Source of the DNA: Saprospiraceae bacterium
Lineage (GTDB): Bacteria > Bacteroidota > Bacteroidia > Chitinophagales > Saprospiraceae
Length of the DNA stretch: 64,000 nt
Direction of reading: 5' to 3'
Assembly (NCBI GenBank): GCA_020627535.1
Contig: JAHDGU010000004.1
Location: 1 to 64,000, forward strand
Of this stretch, positions 37,463-45,763 are shown piece by piece. A model generated the notes under the pieces. The model saw only the letters and a program-made list of their open reading frames with translations. It searched no databases and was not told the DNA's origin. Within the stretch, counting starts at the first letter, position 1. Every line of letters begins with the position of its first letter. Both the position numbers and the translations under genes were made by a program.

Positions 37463-39016
37463 TTATGCATCCATAGCGACGGCTATTCGCTGTGCGACAC
37501 GCATACCATCAAGGGCTGCAGACATGATCCCACCAGCATAGCCAGCACCTTCTGCACAGGGATACAATGCCGGCAGGTCTGGGTGCCTGAGGCTCTCAGG
37601 ATCTCGTGGGATGCGCACCGGAGCACTGGTGCGACTTTCTACGGCGATGATCTGTGCCTTGGGGTGAAGAAAACCCCTCAGTTTCTTACCGAATATTAAG
37701 AATCCTTCCCGCAAGCGATGACTCACCTCCTGCGGTAGCTCTAGATCAAGCCGACAAGGATATAGTCCCGGTATGTAGGAACTAGGTCCAAGCTGTATTG
37801 TATCGCGTCCCTCGATGAAGTCCATGAGATTCTGCGCCGGAGCTGCTTGCGAGCCAGATCCAAGACTCCACATGTGCTGCTCGATTTGCTTTTGATATCT
37901 CATAGTCTTCAGAGCATCATCCCCACAACTCTCAGGCAAGGAATCCACAGGGATCTCCACGACCATACCCGAATTGGCATATGGAGAATCTCTGCGCGAT
38001 AGGCTCATACCATTGATGACCAGCTCACCAGGCTCTGTAGATGTCGGGACGATCAATCCTCCTGGACACATGCAGAAGCTATACACAGCACGGTCATCCA
38101 CTCTACAGCTCAAGCTATATCTAGCAGCAGGTAAATCGCCTCGCTGTTGGCGACGATACTGAATCCTGTCGATCGCGGGCTGAGGGTGCTCTATCCGTAC
38201 TCCGAGGGAAAAATCTTTGGCCTCCAGGCTCAGGCCTTTGCGGTGCAATATGGTGTAGATGTCTCTCGCTGAGTGCCCTGTCGCCAGTATGAGGGCTTTC
38301 GCCCAAATGATCTGCTTTCGATCGGCAAATTTCAGGCCCAGTTTCCCATCGTTTTCTTCCCAGTCTATCAATCGGTGATCAAAATAGACTTCTCCTCCGT
38401 GATGCTCTATGGTCTCACGGATGGCAGATACGATCTGAGGAAGCTTGTTGCTACCGATATGAGGATGTGCATCGGTGAGGATATCTTCTTTGGCACCATG
38501 CTCTGCAAGAATCTCCAATACATCTCGGACTGGACCTCGCTTGTGCGAGCGCGTGTAGAGCTTCCCATCTGAGTAGGTCCCTGCTCCACCTTCTCCAAAG
38601 CAGTAGTTGCTGTCAGGATTGACAATCCCATCTTGTTGCACTGCTCTAAGATCACGTCGGCGCTGTCGTACATCTTTACCGCGGTCATAGATGATCGGTT
38701 TGAGACCTAGCTTTAAACATTGCAATGCTGCAAAGTAGCCGGCAGGCCCTGCCCCGATGATATGTACAGCTTCGGCATCGCGTACATTACGGTACTGATC
38801 ACGATGAGATTGATATGACTCTGGCATCTCATCGATATACAGACGATATCTGAGCACATAGTGAGCCTGCTTACGAGCGTCTATGGACTTTTTCAGGAGT
38901 CTATGCGCTTTAAGCTCACCATCCTCAGGCTTGTGTTGACGGTGCACACGATCGCGCAGATAGTCGGCTGCGTCGATCATACTGGGATCTACTTTGATCA
39001 CCACATCTCTGATCAT
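37463..39016 (-). CDS. FAD-dependent dehydrogenase of the COG2509 type
   Basis: 517 residues. An N-terminal ferredoxin-like segment (about 1-80, RLLKKSIDARKQAHYVLRYR) precedes the FAD-binding motif VHIIGAGPAGYFAAL (about 84-98) and the family block NYCFGEGGAGTYSDGKLYTR. Later conserved parts are ILATGHSARDIY and YSFCMCPGGLIVPTST, and a C-terminal GAGYAGGIMSAALDG that closes the FAD site. Cytoplasmic oxidoreductase with unknown substrate. It follows kdsA with a 4-nt ATGA overlap. A hairpin motif at 38293 is decoded W-A-K-A. Confidence 0.9.
   Translation of the reverse strand: MIRDVVIKVDPSMIDAADYLRDRVHRQHKPEDGELKAHRLLKKSIDARKQAHYVLRYRLYIDEMPESYQSHRDQYRNVRDAEAVHIIGAGPAGYFAALQCLKLGLKPIIYDRGKDVRQRRRDLRAVQQDGIVNPDSNYCFGEGGAGTYSDGKLYTRSHKRGPVRDVLEILAEHGAKEDILTDAHPHIGSNKLPQIVSAIRETIEHHGGEVYFDHRLIDWEENDGKLGLKFADRKQIIWAKALILATGHSARDIYTILHRKGLSLEAKDFSLGVRIEHPQPAIDRIQYRRQQRGDLPAARYSLSCRVDDRAVYSFCMCPGGLIVPTSTEPGELVINGMSLSRRDSPYANSGMVVEIPVDSLPESCGDDALKTMRYQKQIEQHMWSLGSGSQAAPAQNLMDFIEGRDTIQLGPSSYIPGLYPCRLDLELPQEVSHRLREGFLIFGKKLRGFLHPKAQIIAVESRTSAPVRIPRDPESLRHPDLPALYPCAEGAGYAGGIMSAALDGMRVAQRIAVAMDA
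38293..38307 (-). repeat. Dispersed hairpin motif, GAAA type
   Basis: The minus strand TTTGGGCGAAAGCCC is sense in the FAD dehydrogenase gene and decoded W-A-K-A. The stem GGGC/GCCC is perfect. Confidence 0.75.
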
Positions 39017-39804
39017 GCCATGGCCGCTTTGATCGCCAATGCTCCTTCAAGTACCTCACGCATCTTACTAAGATGCAACATATTAGCACCGTCCGAAAGC
39101 GCCTCTTCTGGTCGTGGATGTGTTTCTATAAAGAGCGCATCCGCTCCTGCTGCCATGGCCGTGCGAGCCATGAGTCCGATATATTCGGGCTGCCCACCTG
39201 TCACCCCTGAGCTGGTGTTTGGCCTTTGGAGGCTGTGTGTACAGTCCATGACGACCCGATCACCATAGTTTTTCATCTCAAGTACTCCTCGGAAGTCCAC
39301 CACCAGGTCTCCGTAGCCAAAGCTATTTCCTCGTTCTGTGAGCCAGCACTCCGTACCAGGAATAGACTTAACCTTAGCGACCGCATGCTGCATAGATCCA
39401 GCGGACATAAACTGCCCCTTCTTGATATTGACGATACAACCCGAGCGCGCTGCTTCGAGCAACAAGGCCGTTTGACGACAAAGAAAGGCTGGGATCTGAA
39501 GGACATCGACAGATTGAGCCACTTGTGCGATCTCATAGCTCTCATGCACATCAGTCGTACAAGTGAGTCCTAAATCCGATCGGATGAGTGATAGCACCTC
39601 AAGCGCCTTAGCATCACCAATACCAGTGAAACTGTCGAGACGAGTTCGATTTGCTTTGCGATAGGAGCCTTTGAATACCAATGGGATCCCGAGCTCATTA
39701 CATAGCTCCTTGAGATGTCCCGCTATGTCTAGCGCCATTCCCTCACCCTCGATGGCACATGGGCCACTGATGAGCAGAAACTTATCCTGAGGTATATCTG
39801 TCAT
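39013..39804 (-). CDS. kdsA: 3-deoxy-8-phosphooctulonate synthase (KDO-8-P synthase)
   Basis: 263 residues, family length. Joins phosphoenolpyruvate and arabinose-5-phosphate to make KDO-8-P for lipopolysaccharide inner core. LLISGPCAIEG, FKGSYRKANRT, TDVHESYE, DVLQIPAFLCRQTALL, NIKKGQFMS and ERGNSFGYGDLVVDFR are diagnostic. The N in the Cys/Asn metal-site position (SYRKANR; GPCAIE) needs alignment to settle metal dependence. Its presence shows the cell makes KDO-containing LPS. Confidence 0.96.
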   Translation of the reverse strand: MTDIPQDKFLLISGPCAIEGEGMALDIAGHLKELCNELGIPLVFKGSYRKANRTRLDSFTGIGDAKALEVLSLIRSDLGLTCTTDVHESYEIAQVAQSVDVLQIPAFLCRQTALLLEAARSGCIVNIKKGQFMSAGSMQHAVAKVKSIPGTECWLTERGNSFGYGDLVVDFRGVLEMKNYGDRVVMDCTHSLQRPNTSSGVTGGQPEYIGLMARTAMAAGADALFIETHPRPEEALSDGANMLHLSKMREVLEGALAIKAAMA

Positions 39805-39816
39805 ACCGCAAAGGTA

Positions 39817-40929
39817 TCACAGCTTGAAACTCCAAGTATCTATACCGAGATCAGACTTGAGACTATTGCCTACTTGATTTGCACGTGCACAATTGCATCG
39901 CACACCAACGCGGTTGAGCTTGCCATGCAGCTGATTGTAGGTATTGTCATATGTCTTAGAGAGCTTACGCTCAAATGCATCTGCATTGGCCTTGCTCCCA
40001 AATGCGCCTGCCACCACGACGCATCCACCGCTAGATGCTTTTGGAGCTGGCTTCACGACTTCTCGGATTTCTTGCTTGGCTTCTTTAAGAGGAGCAGTAG
40101 ATGTCACTGGTGCTGATATTTCATCAGATTGAGTCTCCTCTGGCTCCTCGCCTTCTAGGTTATTTTCCTCTGAAGAAAGAGTCTCGCTCACCTCACTATG
40201 AGATACTTGATGGACGTAGTGACTGGTGCTATCTGAGTCCGTCATGATAAGGCTAGACGACTGCTCTTCTTGGGCAAGTCTGTCTGCGTCATTGGCAGCG
40301 GCCTTTTTGTTAATCATTTTTGCAACAGCGATGAGACCGATACTCAGCACGAGCAGCGTCAAGATCATCCATACCCAACTCATCCATCCTTTGCTTGCCT
40401 CTGATCTATTGGTCTCTGAACTTGCAGAGCTTGGCGTTGTCCCTAAGCCAGTCTTCAAGGGTTCTGCGGCGGTGGTTGCGGTCGCTGCGACTGCAGCCTT
40501 GGGAGGATCATCCTGTGGAGCACGCTTGACCGGCTCAAAACCGGGATTGAGAAAATTCACCCATTGATCGGCTGCTCTGAACTGAGTCCTACCTCCAGCA
40601 TCAGTGTAAAACTTGCCCAATCCGTGCCATTCGACCTCTGCATCCTTGATATCTGTCTTGAGTTGATCAAAGTAACTTGACATTTCTGCTTTGACCTCAG
40701 CAGCGTCCATTCCTAGCTGATCGGTGAAAAATCCTGAAAGATTTTCTGCCTGACCATCATTGGCCAAGAAGCTCATAGATCTGCTAGGGGGATGTACTGT
40801 CTTCTCATCGGTCAGCCCAGATGCTATTGACTCGACTTTGAGAACACCAAGACCTGGCAAGAGTGCTTTGGACTCACGCGACAATGCGTGGATGACAGAA
40901 CGAATAAGATGTATTTCGAATGCTTTCAT
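39817..40929 (-). CDS. HU-like (CCDC81-type) and SPOR-domain membrane protein
   Basis: 370 residues. The N-terminal 130 residues contain two HU-CCDC81-like segments (SKALLPGLGVLKVESI; EWHGLGKFYTDAGG). An acidic, Pro/Ala-rich stretch and one membrane helix follow (about 199-219, SWVWMILTLLVLSIGLIAVAK), then a low-complexity S/E-rich linker. The last 75 residues form a SPOR domain (CVVVAGAFGSKANADAFERKL), which binds denuded septal peptidoglycan. The topology puts the HU-like part in the cytoplasm and SPOR in the periplasm, so it could link DNA or a cytoplasmic partner to the division site. 12 nt before kdsA. Confidence 0.85.
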   Translation of the reverse strand: MKAFEIHLIRSVIHALSRESKALLPGLGVLKVESIASGLTDEKTVHPPSRSMSFLANDGQAENLSGFFTDQLGMDAAEVKAEMSSYFDQLKTDIKDAEVEWHGLGKFYTDAGGRTQFRAADQWVNFLNPGFEPVKRAPQDDPPKAAVAATATTAAEPLKTGLGTTPSSASSETNRSEASKGWMSWVWMILTLLVLSIGLIAVAKMINKKAAANDADRLAQEEQSSSLIMTDSDSTSHYVHQVSHSEVSETLSSEENNLEGEEPEETQSDEISAPVTSTAPLKEAKQEIREVVKPAPKASSGGCVVVAGAFGSKANADAFERKLSKTYDNTYNQLHGKLNRVGVRCNCARANQVGNSLKSDLGIDTWSFKL

Positions 40930-41132
40930 GACTTATGATCAAAAGTAGTCATATTTAGCTCAATGTAAATCAACAAGATAGCTACGATTGCACTTATACC
41001 TACAAGTATACCCCCTTTGTAGAAAGGAGACAAGTCATGGACGCCAAATCGCCTGTAAATATTGCCGCTCTCCCCTATAAGTGCAGCTTTTTGTCCAGAT
41101 CAGCTCAGAGCCATTTTGACGAAAGTCACATC
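40930..41132. other. Spacer between the HU/SPOR gene and the EI24/CysZ-like gene
   Basis: 203 nt without a convincing gene. It should carry the promoter of the HU/SPOR gene on the minus strand, but no clear TAnnTTTG box was seen. Confidence 0.4.
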
Positions 41133-41876
41133 TTAAAACTCCTCATCGTCAATCAACTGTATCGTCTGGTGTGCCGCAGCAGTAGCTGTGAGGACCAAGC
41201 AAAAGAAAGCGCCAACGATGGGAATCATGAACAGCAGCATGAAGGCAGCCCCATTCCCAATAGCGACAGCGCGGTGCTTGCGCACGAAGAGTATACTATT
41301 TTGAACATCGTAGTATCGCTCCATCGTGAAGTCCATGTTGCCAAAACCCGCGTAATAACTCTGTACCAGAAAAATCAGGGGCACCGTCACAAAATTGACC
41401 ATCGGGATGAAGCTCAGTAGCCAGAGAGGTATCACGATAATGAGCTCCCTGAGCAGATTGCGCACACTGACGCGTAGACCTCTGATCAGATCACTGATGA
41501 ATGCCGAGAGTTCAAAGGGCTTCTCCTCAGCCCCCATCATCTTCTCTTCCATCTTCGCACTGAGCATACTCATAAAGGGAGAAGAAGCAATGAGTATCAA
41601 ATACTTACCGACCAGCAGCGTGGCGATACCGATCACGACATTGGCCAGCCAGCCATCTATGACCTCTTTGAATCCTTGTGCCCACTCCCAAGTGACCCAA
41701 GACAACATCCAATCACCGATACCGTCTCTGAATTGCCATACACCTACCATGATCGATACGCCGATAACCAGTGTCACAATGATCGGTGCGATTGCATATG
41801 GCCATAGTCTGTATCGTGTCAAGAGCTGCGGTGCTCTGAAGACATAAAGAAAGGACTTGAGTGCTTGCTGTATCAT
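41133..41876 (-). CDS. EI24/CysZ-like membrane protein
   Basis: 247 residues. Four to five membrane segments; RLWPYAIAPIIVTLVIGVSIM and LGKYLILIASSPFMSMLSAKMEEKMMG are typical of the EI24 domain (CysZ-like sulfate permease family). SFIPMVNFVTVPLIFLVQSYYAGFGNMDFTMER is another family block. CysZ imports sulfate, and the APS reductase gene is 2.2 kb away, but many EI24 proteins in Bacteroidota have no proven sulfate role. Confidence 0.85.
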   Translation of the reverse strand: MIQQALKSFLYVFRAPQLLTRYRLWPYAIAPIIVTLVIGVSIMVGVWQFRDGIGDWMLSWVTWEWAQGFKEVIDGWLANVVIGIATLLVGKYLILIASSPFMSMLSAKMEEKMMGAEEKPFELSAFISDLIRGLRVSVRNLLRELIIVIPLWLLSFIPMVNFVTVPLIFLVQSYYAGFGNMDFTMERYYDVQNSILFVRKHRAVAIGNGAAFMLLFMIPIVGAFFCLVLTATAAAHQTIQLIDDEEF

Positions 41877-41999
41877 GATCCAAAGATGTCCTCTCTCGCA
41901 AAAGAGAGATACAGAAATCTACAAATACAAGAAAATGATCGACAGGCGTTGAACAGTGAGCAACAACCTGGTCTTCTTATCCTTCTATGATAGTAATCG

Positions 42000-43391
42000 C
42001 TAGGAAGCGGCTACAACCTTTTTCTTCCGCTTTGTCTTAAAGAGCTCGACCAATTGCTTCTCCGTCATGAAGCCCATATCAAGGAAGTAAGCTTTGACGA
42101 ACTTCTTGATGTCTTGGTAGTCACGACCACGCTTATCAGTGTAGTGCTTCAACAATTTCTTGATGTAGACAAGACTAGTCTCTTTGATGCTCTGGTTGAA
42201 CTTCTGATTGTCAAAGAGGCTCATGTAGCTTGTGAAGGTCTTGGTCCACTCAAAGTACTCAGCATATTGATCAACTCCAAGAGCTTGAATGCCTTTGTCA
42301 AAGCTGTAGAGGAATAGTTGTCGGATTGCCTGGTTGGGCAATGATAATCCCTCGTGGCGCGTCTGAAACTTGTTGACAGCATCAAGCGTGTCTTGATGCA
42401 AGTATCCCTTGGTGTAGAGCTCTTGCAAGACATCCATATACTGGAGGAACTCATCATCGATACTGCGATCTACAGCAGGATGTAAGCGACCATGTAGGTC
42501 CTGATTGAATCCTAGACCTCGGTCTAGCAAAGCCAAGATAAACTGGAAAAACTGCTCATCAAAGTCTTCGGCTTTTCGCTGCGTATTAAGTCTAGCGGCG
42601 ACTTGCATACCGTCCTTGTCATTAAACCTCATGAAGACGGAGGCGATCAAGACGATATCATTGTAACCTTCTTGATCAAAATAATTTTGGTCGTTGATAA
42701 GGGCAAGTAATGGTGTTACGATTGATGAATTATCAAGATCGTGCGTCACACGATAGATCAAAAAGTCTCGGAGATCAGCAAACTCGATGAGAAACTCTGT
42801 GCGGTCTGCAGGAAACTTAGCTGTAGCAAAGTTGAAATTGACAAACTGCTTGGCGTAGATCTTGTGAGCTCGTAGTCTCTCATCCAAATCTCTAAACTTG
42901 TCTTGCTTTTGAGTCAGGAAGTAATTTTTTGCACGCTTGGATTGCATCTCATTGATGAGATTGGTAATCCAGATATCGCTACTCAGCGCAAACCCTACTT
43001 GGACCCCTTGACCAGTCCTACCTGCGATATACTCGAAGTTGGCTGACTTGGCCATGGCGAGTATCACTTGACGAAACTGCTCTTGAGGTCGGACGTACTT
43101 CAGGTGTTCATTGACACGTCCTCTCAGGACACTGTAGCCTAGCAGCTTGGGCATATATAGGCCTTCAAATGAGGGGTCTAAAAATGCGAGCTCCAAAGCA
43201 GTGAGCTGGAGTGGATGCTCGGCGGCAACCTGCTCGTACAATTGGTGCATGTATGGCTCATAAGCCTGTACAATCGCCTTGTAATCCGTTTCTTCCTCGG
43301 TATCCAAGAAAGTCGCAAGCGCTTCTGACTGCTGAATTGCATTTGCAATTTGGTCGGCGCGCTCTTGATAAGCTGAAAATAGCTCTTGCAT
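42000..43391 (-). CDS. Conserved helical protein of unknown function
   Basis: 463 residues, cytoplasmic, almost entirely alpha-helical by composition, with no signal peptide, membrane segment or recognisable catalytic motif. The C-terminus is strongly basic (KRKKKVVAAS). An all-helical, repeat-like pattern of paired hydrophobic stretches (FLIEFADLRDFLIYRVTHDL, FFQFILALLDRGLGF, YMDVLQELYTKGYL) suggests a scaffold or binding role. It lies 78 nt behind rpsP on the same strand. Confidence 0.75.
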   Translation of the reverse strand: MQELFSAYQERADQIANAIQQSEALATFLDTEEETDYKAIVQAYEPYMHQLYEQVAAEHPLQLTALELAFLDPSFEGLYMPKLLGYSVLRGRVNEHLKYVRPQEQFRQVILAMAKSANFEYIAGRTGQGVQVGFALSSDIWITNLINEMQSKRAKNYFLTQKQDKFRDLDERLRAHKIYAKQFVNFNFATAKFPADRTEFLIEFADLRDFLIYRVTHDLDNSSIVTPLLALINDQNYFDQEGYNDIVLIASVFMRFNDKDGMQVAARLNTQRKAEDFDEQFFQFILALLDRGLGFNQDLHGRLHPAVDRSIDDEFLQYMDVLQELYTKGYLHQDTLDAVNKFQTRHEGLSLPNQAIRQLFLYSFDKGIQALGVDQYAEYFEWTKTFTSYMSLFDNQKFNQSIKETSLVYIKKLLKHYTDKRGRDYQDIKKFVKAYFLDMGFMTEKQLVELFKTKRKKKVVAAS

Positions 43392-43469
43392 GATGGAGAT
43401 TTTTTGGATGATGGAGCTCTTATGCTCCGATCTTATTCAAAAAAGTGAGAAAAAAGTTGGAGCTAGCCC

Positions 43470-43913
43470 CTACTCTTCTTCAGCAGCTGCCACAGGTACG
43501 GCCTTCGCCTCACCAGAGATCATCTGGTGCCACTTAGCTTTCTCTTCTGCAGTCTGGGCAAATCTCTCTGCCACCTTGCTCTCCTTGGCATCCACAAATT
43601 CTTTGAACTTGGCATTGGCATCCTCGATGGACATAGCGCCTTTGTTCACTCCACGCATCAGATGCTTATAGTACATTACTCCTTTGAATCTTAAGATCGC
43701 ACGTGCAGTATCCGTAGGCTGTGCGCCTTTGGTCAGCCAATCATAGGCCTTCATGCGATCTAGCTCAATTGTAGCTGGTGAAGTCATCGGATTGTACGAT
43801 CCGATTTTTTCGATGAAGCGACCATCTCTTGGAGATCTTGAGTCGGCGACCACGATATGATAATAAGGTCGTTGTTTTCGCCCTCTACGGGCAAGTCTAA
43901 TTTTTACTGGCAT
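43470..43913 (-). CDS. rpsP: 30S ribosomal protein S16
   Basis: 147 residues. [42 protein letters not shown]-type N-terminus is unmistakable (residues 1-42). The second half is a C-terminal extension beyond the roughly 80-residue core: [28 protein letters not shown] and an acidic Ala/Glu tail, as usual in Bacteroidota S16. It assembles in the small subunit body. The common neighbours rimM and trmD are not adjacent here. Confidence 0.96.
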   Translation of the reverse strand: MPVKIRLARRGRKQRPYYHIVVADSRSPRDGRFIEKIGSYNPMTSPATIELDRMKAYDWLTKGAQPTDTARAILRFKGVMYYKHLMRGVNKGAMSIEDANAKFKEFVDAKESKVAERFAQTAEEKAKWHQMISGEAKAVPVAAAEEE

Positions 43914-43982
43914 GTCTGTTAAAATTTATTTGGATGAACCATTACCCCTCGTGCAATCAATGCACAGTGGATTTCAACGTTG

Positions 43983-43990
43983 CAAAAATA
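43983..43990 (-). promoter_or_regulatory. Candidate -7 element (TATTTTTG) of rpsP
   Basis: The minus strand TATTTTTG is a perfect TAnnTTTG match, giving a 5' leader of about 65 nt before the rpsP ATG. No clear -33 TTTG. Confidence 0.4.
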
Positions 43991-44078
43991 CATCATTCCC
44001 CCAAGATTTTGCTCACATGCCTTGAGACTACCACATGATCATGAACTTTGCCATATCAGATCTCATTGTAGAGAGCCT

Positions 44079-44777
44079 ATGACGATATCAGAACTGGACC
44101 AGAAAATTGCCGTAGAGATTGATCTATGTCGTGAGCAGATTGACGCTTACGCGCAAATGGGTCTCCGCCTTTTCGCCTCCTCCTCCTTTCAGTCTCACAG
44201 CATTCCGATGCTACATATATTGAGTCGGTTGGGAGAGATAGACATACCCATATACTTCATTCAAACTGGATTTCACTTCCCAGAGACCTTGAGTTTTCGT
44301 GATCGCGTCAGCAAGGACTTCGGACTCAGAGTGGTCAATGTGAGCAGCCCGATATCTCTATCCGAGCAGATGGGCAGCGGGCCACACATGCTCTTTGCAA
44401 GCAATCCTGATCGATGCTGCCATTTCAATAAGGTTCTACCCCTTCAGCTTGCTTTATCGGAAAATGATGTATGGATCAACGGCGTAAGGAAAGATCAAAA
44501 TAGCAATAGAGCAAGTTTCAACTACGAAGAAAAAACCGCAGAGGGCAAGATCCGTTTTCACCCAATGCTCAATTGGAGTGCAGAGATGATCGAACATTAC
44601 AGCAAGCTTCACAAGTTACCAGTCCATCCGCTTCACTATGAGAACTATGTGAGTATTGGCTGCCAACCATGTACTCGCAAAGTGAGTAACTATGAGAGCT
44701 TTGATGAGCGAGAAGGACGATGGCAGGGACTAAATAAGACAGAATGCGGTCTTCACACTCAATTGATCGCAAAATGA
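44079..44777 (+). CDS. cysH: Phosphoadenylyl/adenylyl-sulfate reductase
   Basis: 232 residues from the ATG at 44079 (the frame runs back to 43980). Reduces activated sulfate to sulfite in assimilation. PAPS-reductase fold signatures: IPIYFIQTGFHFPETL, NGVRKDQNSNR and HPMLNWS. The cysteine pattern CC (113-114), CxxC (195-198) plus the ECGLH motif (Cys223) is that of [4Fe-4S] enzymes that prefer APS. The stop overlaps the next ATG by 4 nt. No sulfite reductase or ATP sulfurylase genes are visible here. Confidence 0.93.
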   Translation: MTISELDQKIAVEIDLCREQIDAYAQMGLRLFASSSFQSHSIPMLHILSRLGEIDIPIYFIQTGFHFPETLSFRDRVSKDFGLRVVNVSSPISLSEQMGSGPHMLFASNPDRCCHFNKVLPLQLALSENDVWINGVRKDQNSNRASFNYEEKTAEGKIRFHPMLNWSAEMIEHYSKLHKLPVHPLHYENYVSIGCQPCTRKVSNYESFDEREGRWQGLNKTECGLHTQLIAK

Positions 44778-45691
44778 GAATACTTATTACCGGAGGTGCC
44801 GGATATATTGGGATGAGCCTCATCCACAAACTGATGAAATCAACGAGTGTTGAAGAGCTGGTCATCTACGACAACCTCGCAAGAGGCAACTACAGTTTTT
44901 TTCTCGGACAAGTATTCTCTCATCCTGCCAAGTGCCGACTGGTACAGGGTGACCTGATGGATAGTCACCGGCTCAAAGAAGTTCTTGAAGGGATCGATGT
45001 GGTGATCCATCTCGCAGCCAAGGTGAGCACACCATTTAGTGACAAGGACGCCCACGCCTATGACCAAGTCAATCACTGGGGAAGCGCACAACTCGCGATC
45101 GCAATAGAAGAATCTCAGGTCAATCGTGTGATATATCTGAGTTCTGCTTCAGTCTACGGAAGTACAGAGATCGCTGTGAATGAGTTTTACACACCAAACC
45201 CCAAAACATTTTACGGGATCTCCAAGCTTGCTGGAGAAAAACAGATCAAGCGTCTTTCTTCTTCGAGAGATATCTACATCCTAAGAGCAGCCAATGTCTA
45301 TGGACATAATCCAGCCATGCGGATCGATGCAGTGATCAATAAGTTTATGTTTTTGGCAAACTATAGAGGCAGGCTTACCATAGATGGAGATGGGAGTCAG
45401 TACCGATCATTCATCCATGTGGAGAAACTTGCTCAGATCATTGCTGGACTGATAGAATCTGAAGCCAAGCCAGGAGTCTACAATATTGCAGAACACAATC
45501 TCACTATTTCTGCGTTGGTCTCTCAGATCAAGGCCTTGTATCCTGAGCTTGAAGTACTGAGCATTAATCACAATATGCCGCTCCGTACCATACAGGTCAA
45601 TACGGATTGTAAAATCTTCCAGCATGTATCGCTTCCGCAAAAATCACTCAATCAGGAGTTGCAGGAATTCCAACAGGCATTCAACTTTTGA
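44774..45691 (+). CDS. NAD-dependent sugar-nucleotide epimerase/dehydratase
   Basis: 305 residues, start overlapping the cysH stop (ATGA). Extended short-chain dehydrogenase fold: ILITGGAGYIG (3-13) for NAD binding, DVVIHLAAKVS, SSASVYGS, and the catalytic YxxxK at Tyr147/Lys151 (FYGISKLAGE). It acts on an NDP-sugar, probably in surface polysaccharide synthesis; the exact reaction cannot be assigned. Confidence 0.9.
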   Translation: MRILITGGAGYIGMSLIHKLMKSTSVEELVIYDNLARGNYSFFLGQVFSHPAKCRLVQGDLMDSHRLKEVLEGIDVVIHLAAKVSTPFSDKDAHAYDQVNHWGSAQLAIAIEESQVNRVIYLSSASVYGSTEIAVNEFYTPNPKTFYGISKLAGEKQIKRLSSSRDIYILRAANVYGHNPAMRIDAVINKFMFLANYRGRLTIDGDGSQYRSFIHVEKLAQIIAGLIESEAKPGVYNIAEHNLTISALVSQIKALYPELEVLSINHNMPLRTIQVNTDCKIFQHVSLPQKSLNQELQEFQQAFNF

Positions 45692-45746
45692 GGTAGCTAA
45701 GCACCAATTTTTGCCTTAACATCAGCTGCTTCTGTCAATTGCACAA

Positions 45747-45754
45747 TACTTTTG
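45747..45754 (+). promoter_or_regulatory. Candidate -7 element (TACTTTTG) of the arylsulfotransferase gene
   Basis: A perfect TAnnTTTG match whose last five bases are also the first bases of the hairpin motif at 45750-45763. The ATG follows at 45764, giving a very short leader. No clear -33 element. Confidence 0.4.
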
Positions 45755-45763
45755 GCGGAAGCC
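45750..45763 (+). repeat. Dispersed hairpin motif, GGAA type, directly before an ATG
   Basis: TTTTGGCGGAAGCC ends one base before the start codon of the arylsulfotransferase gene. Confidence 0.7.
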
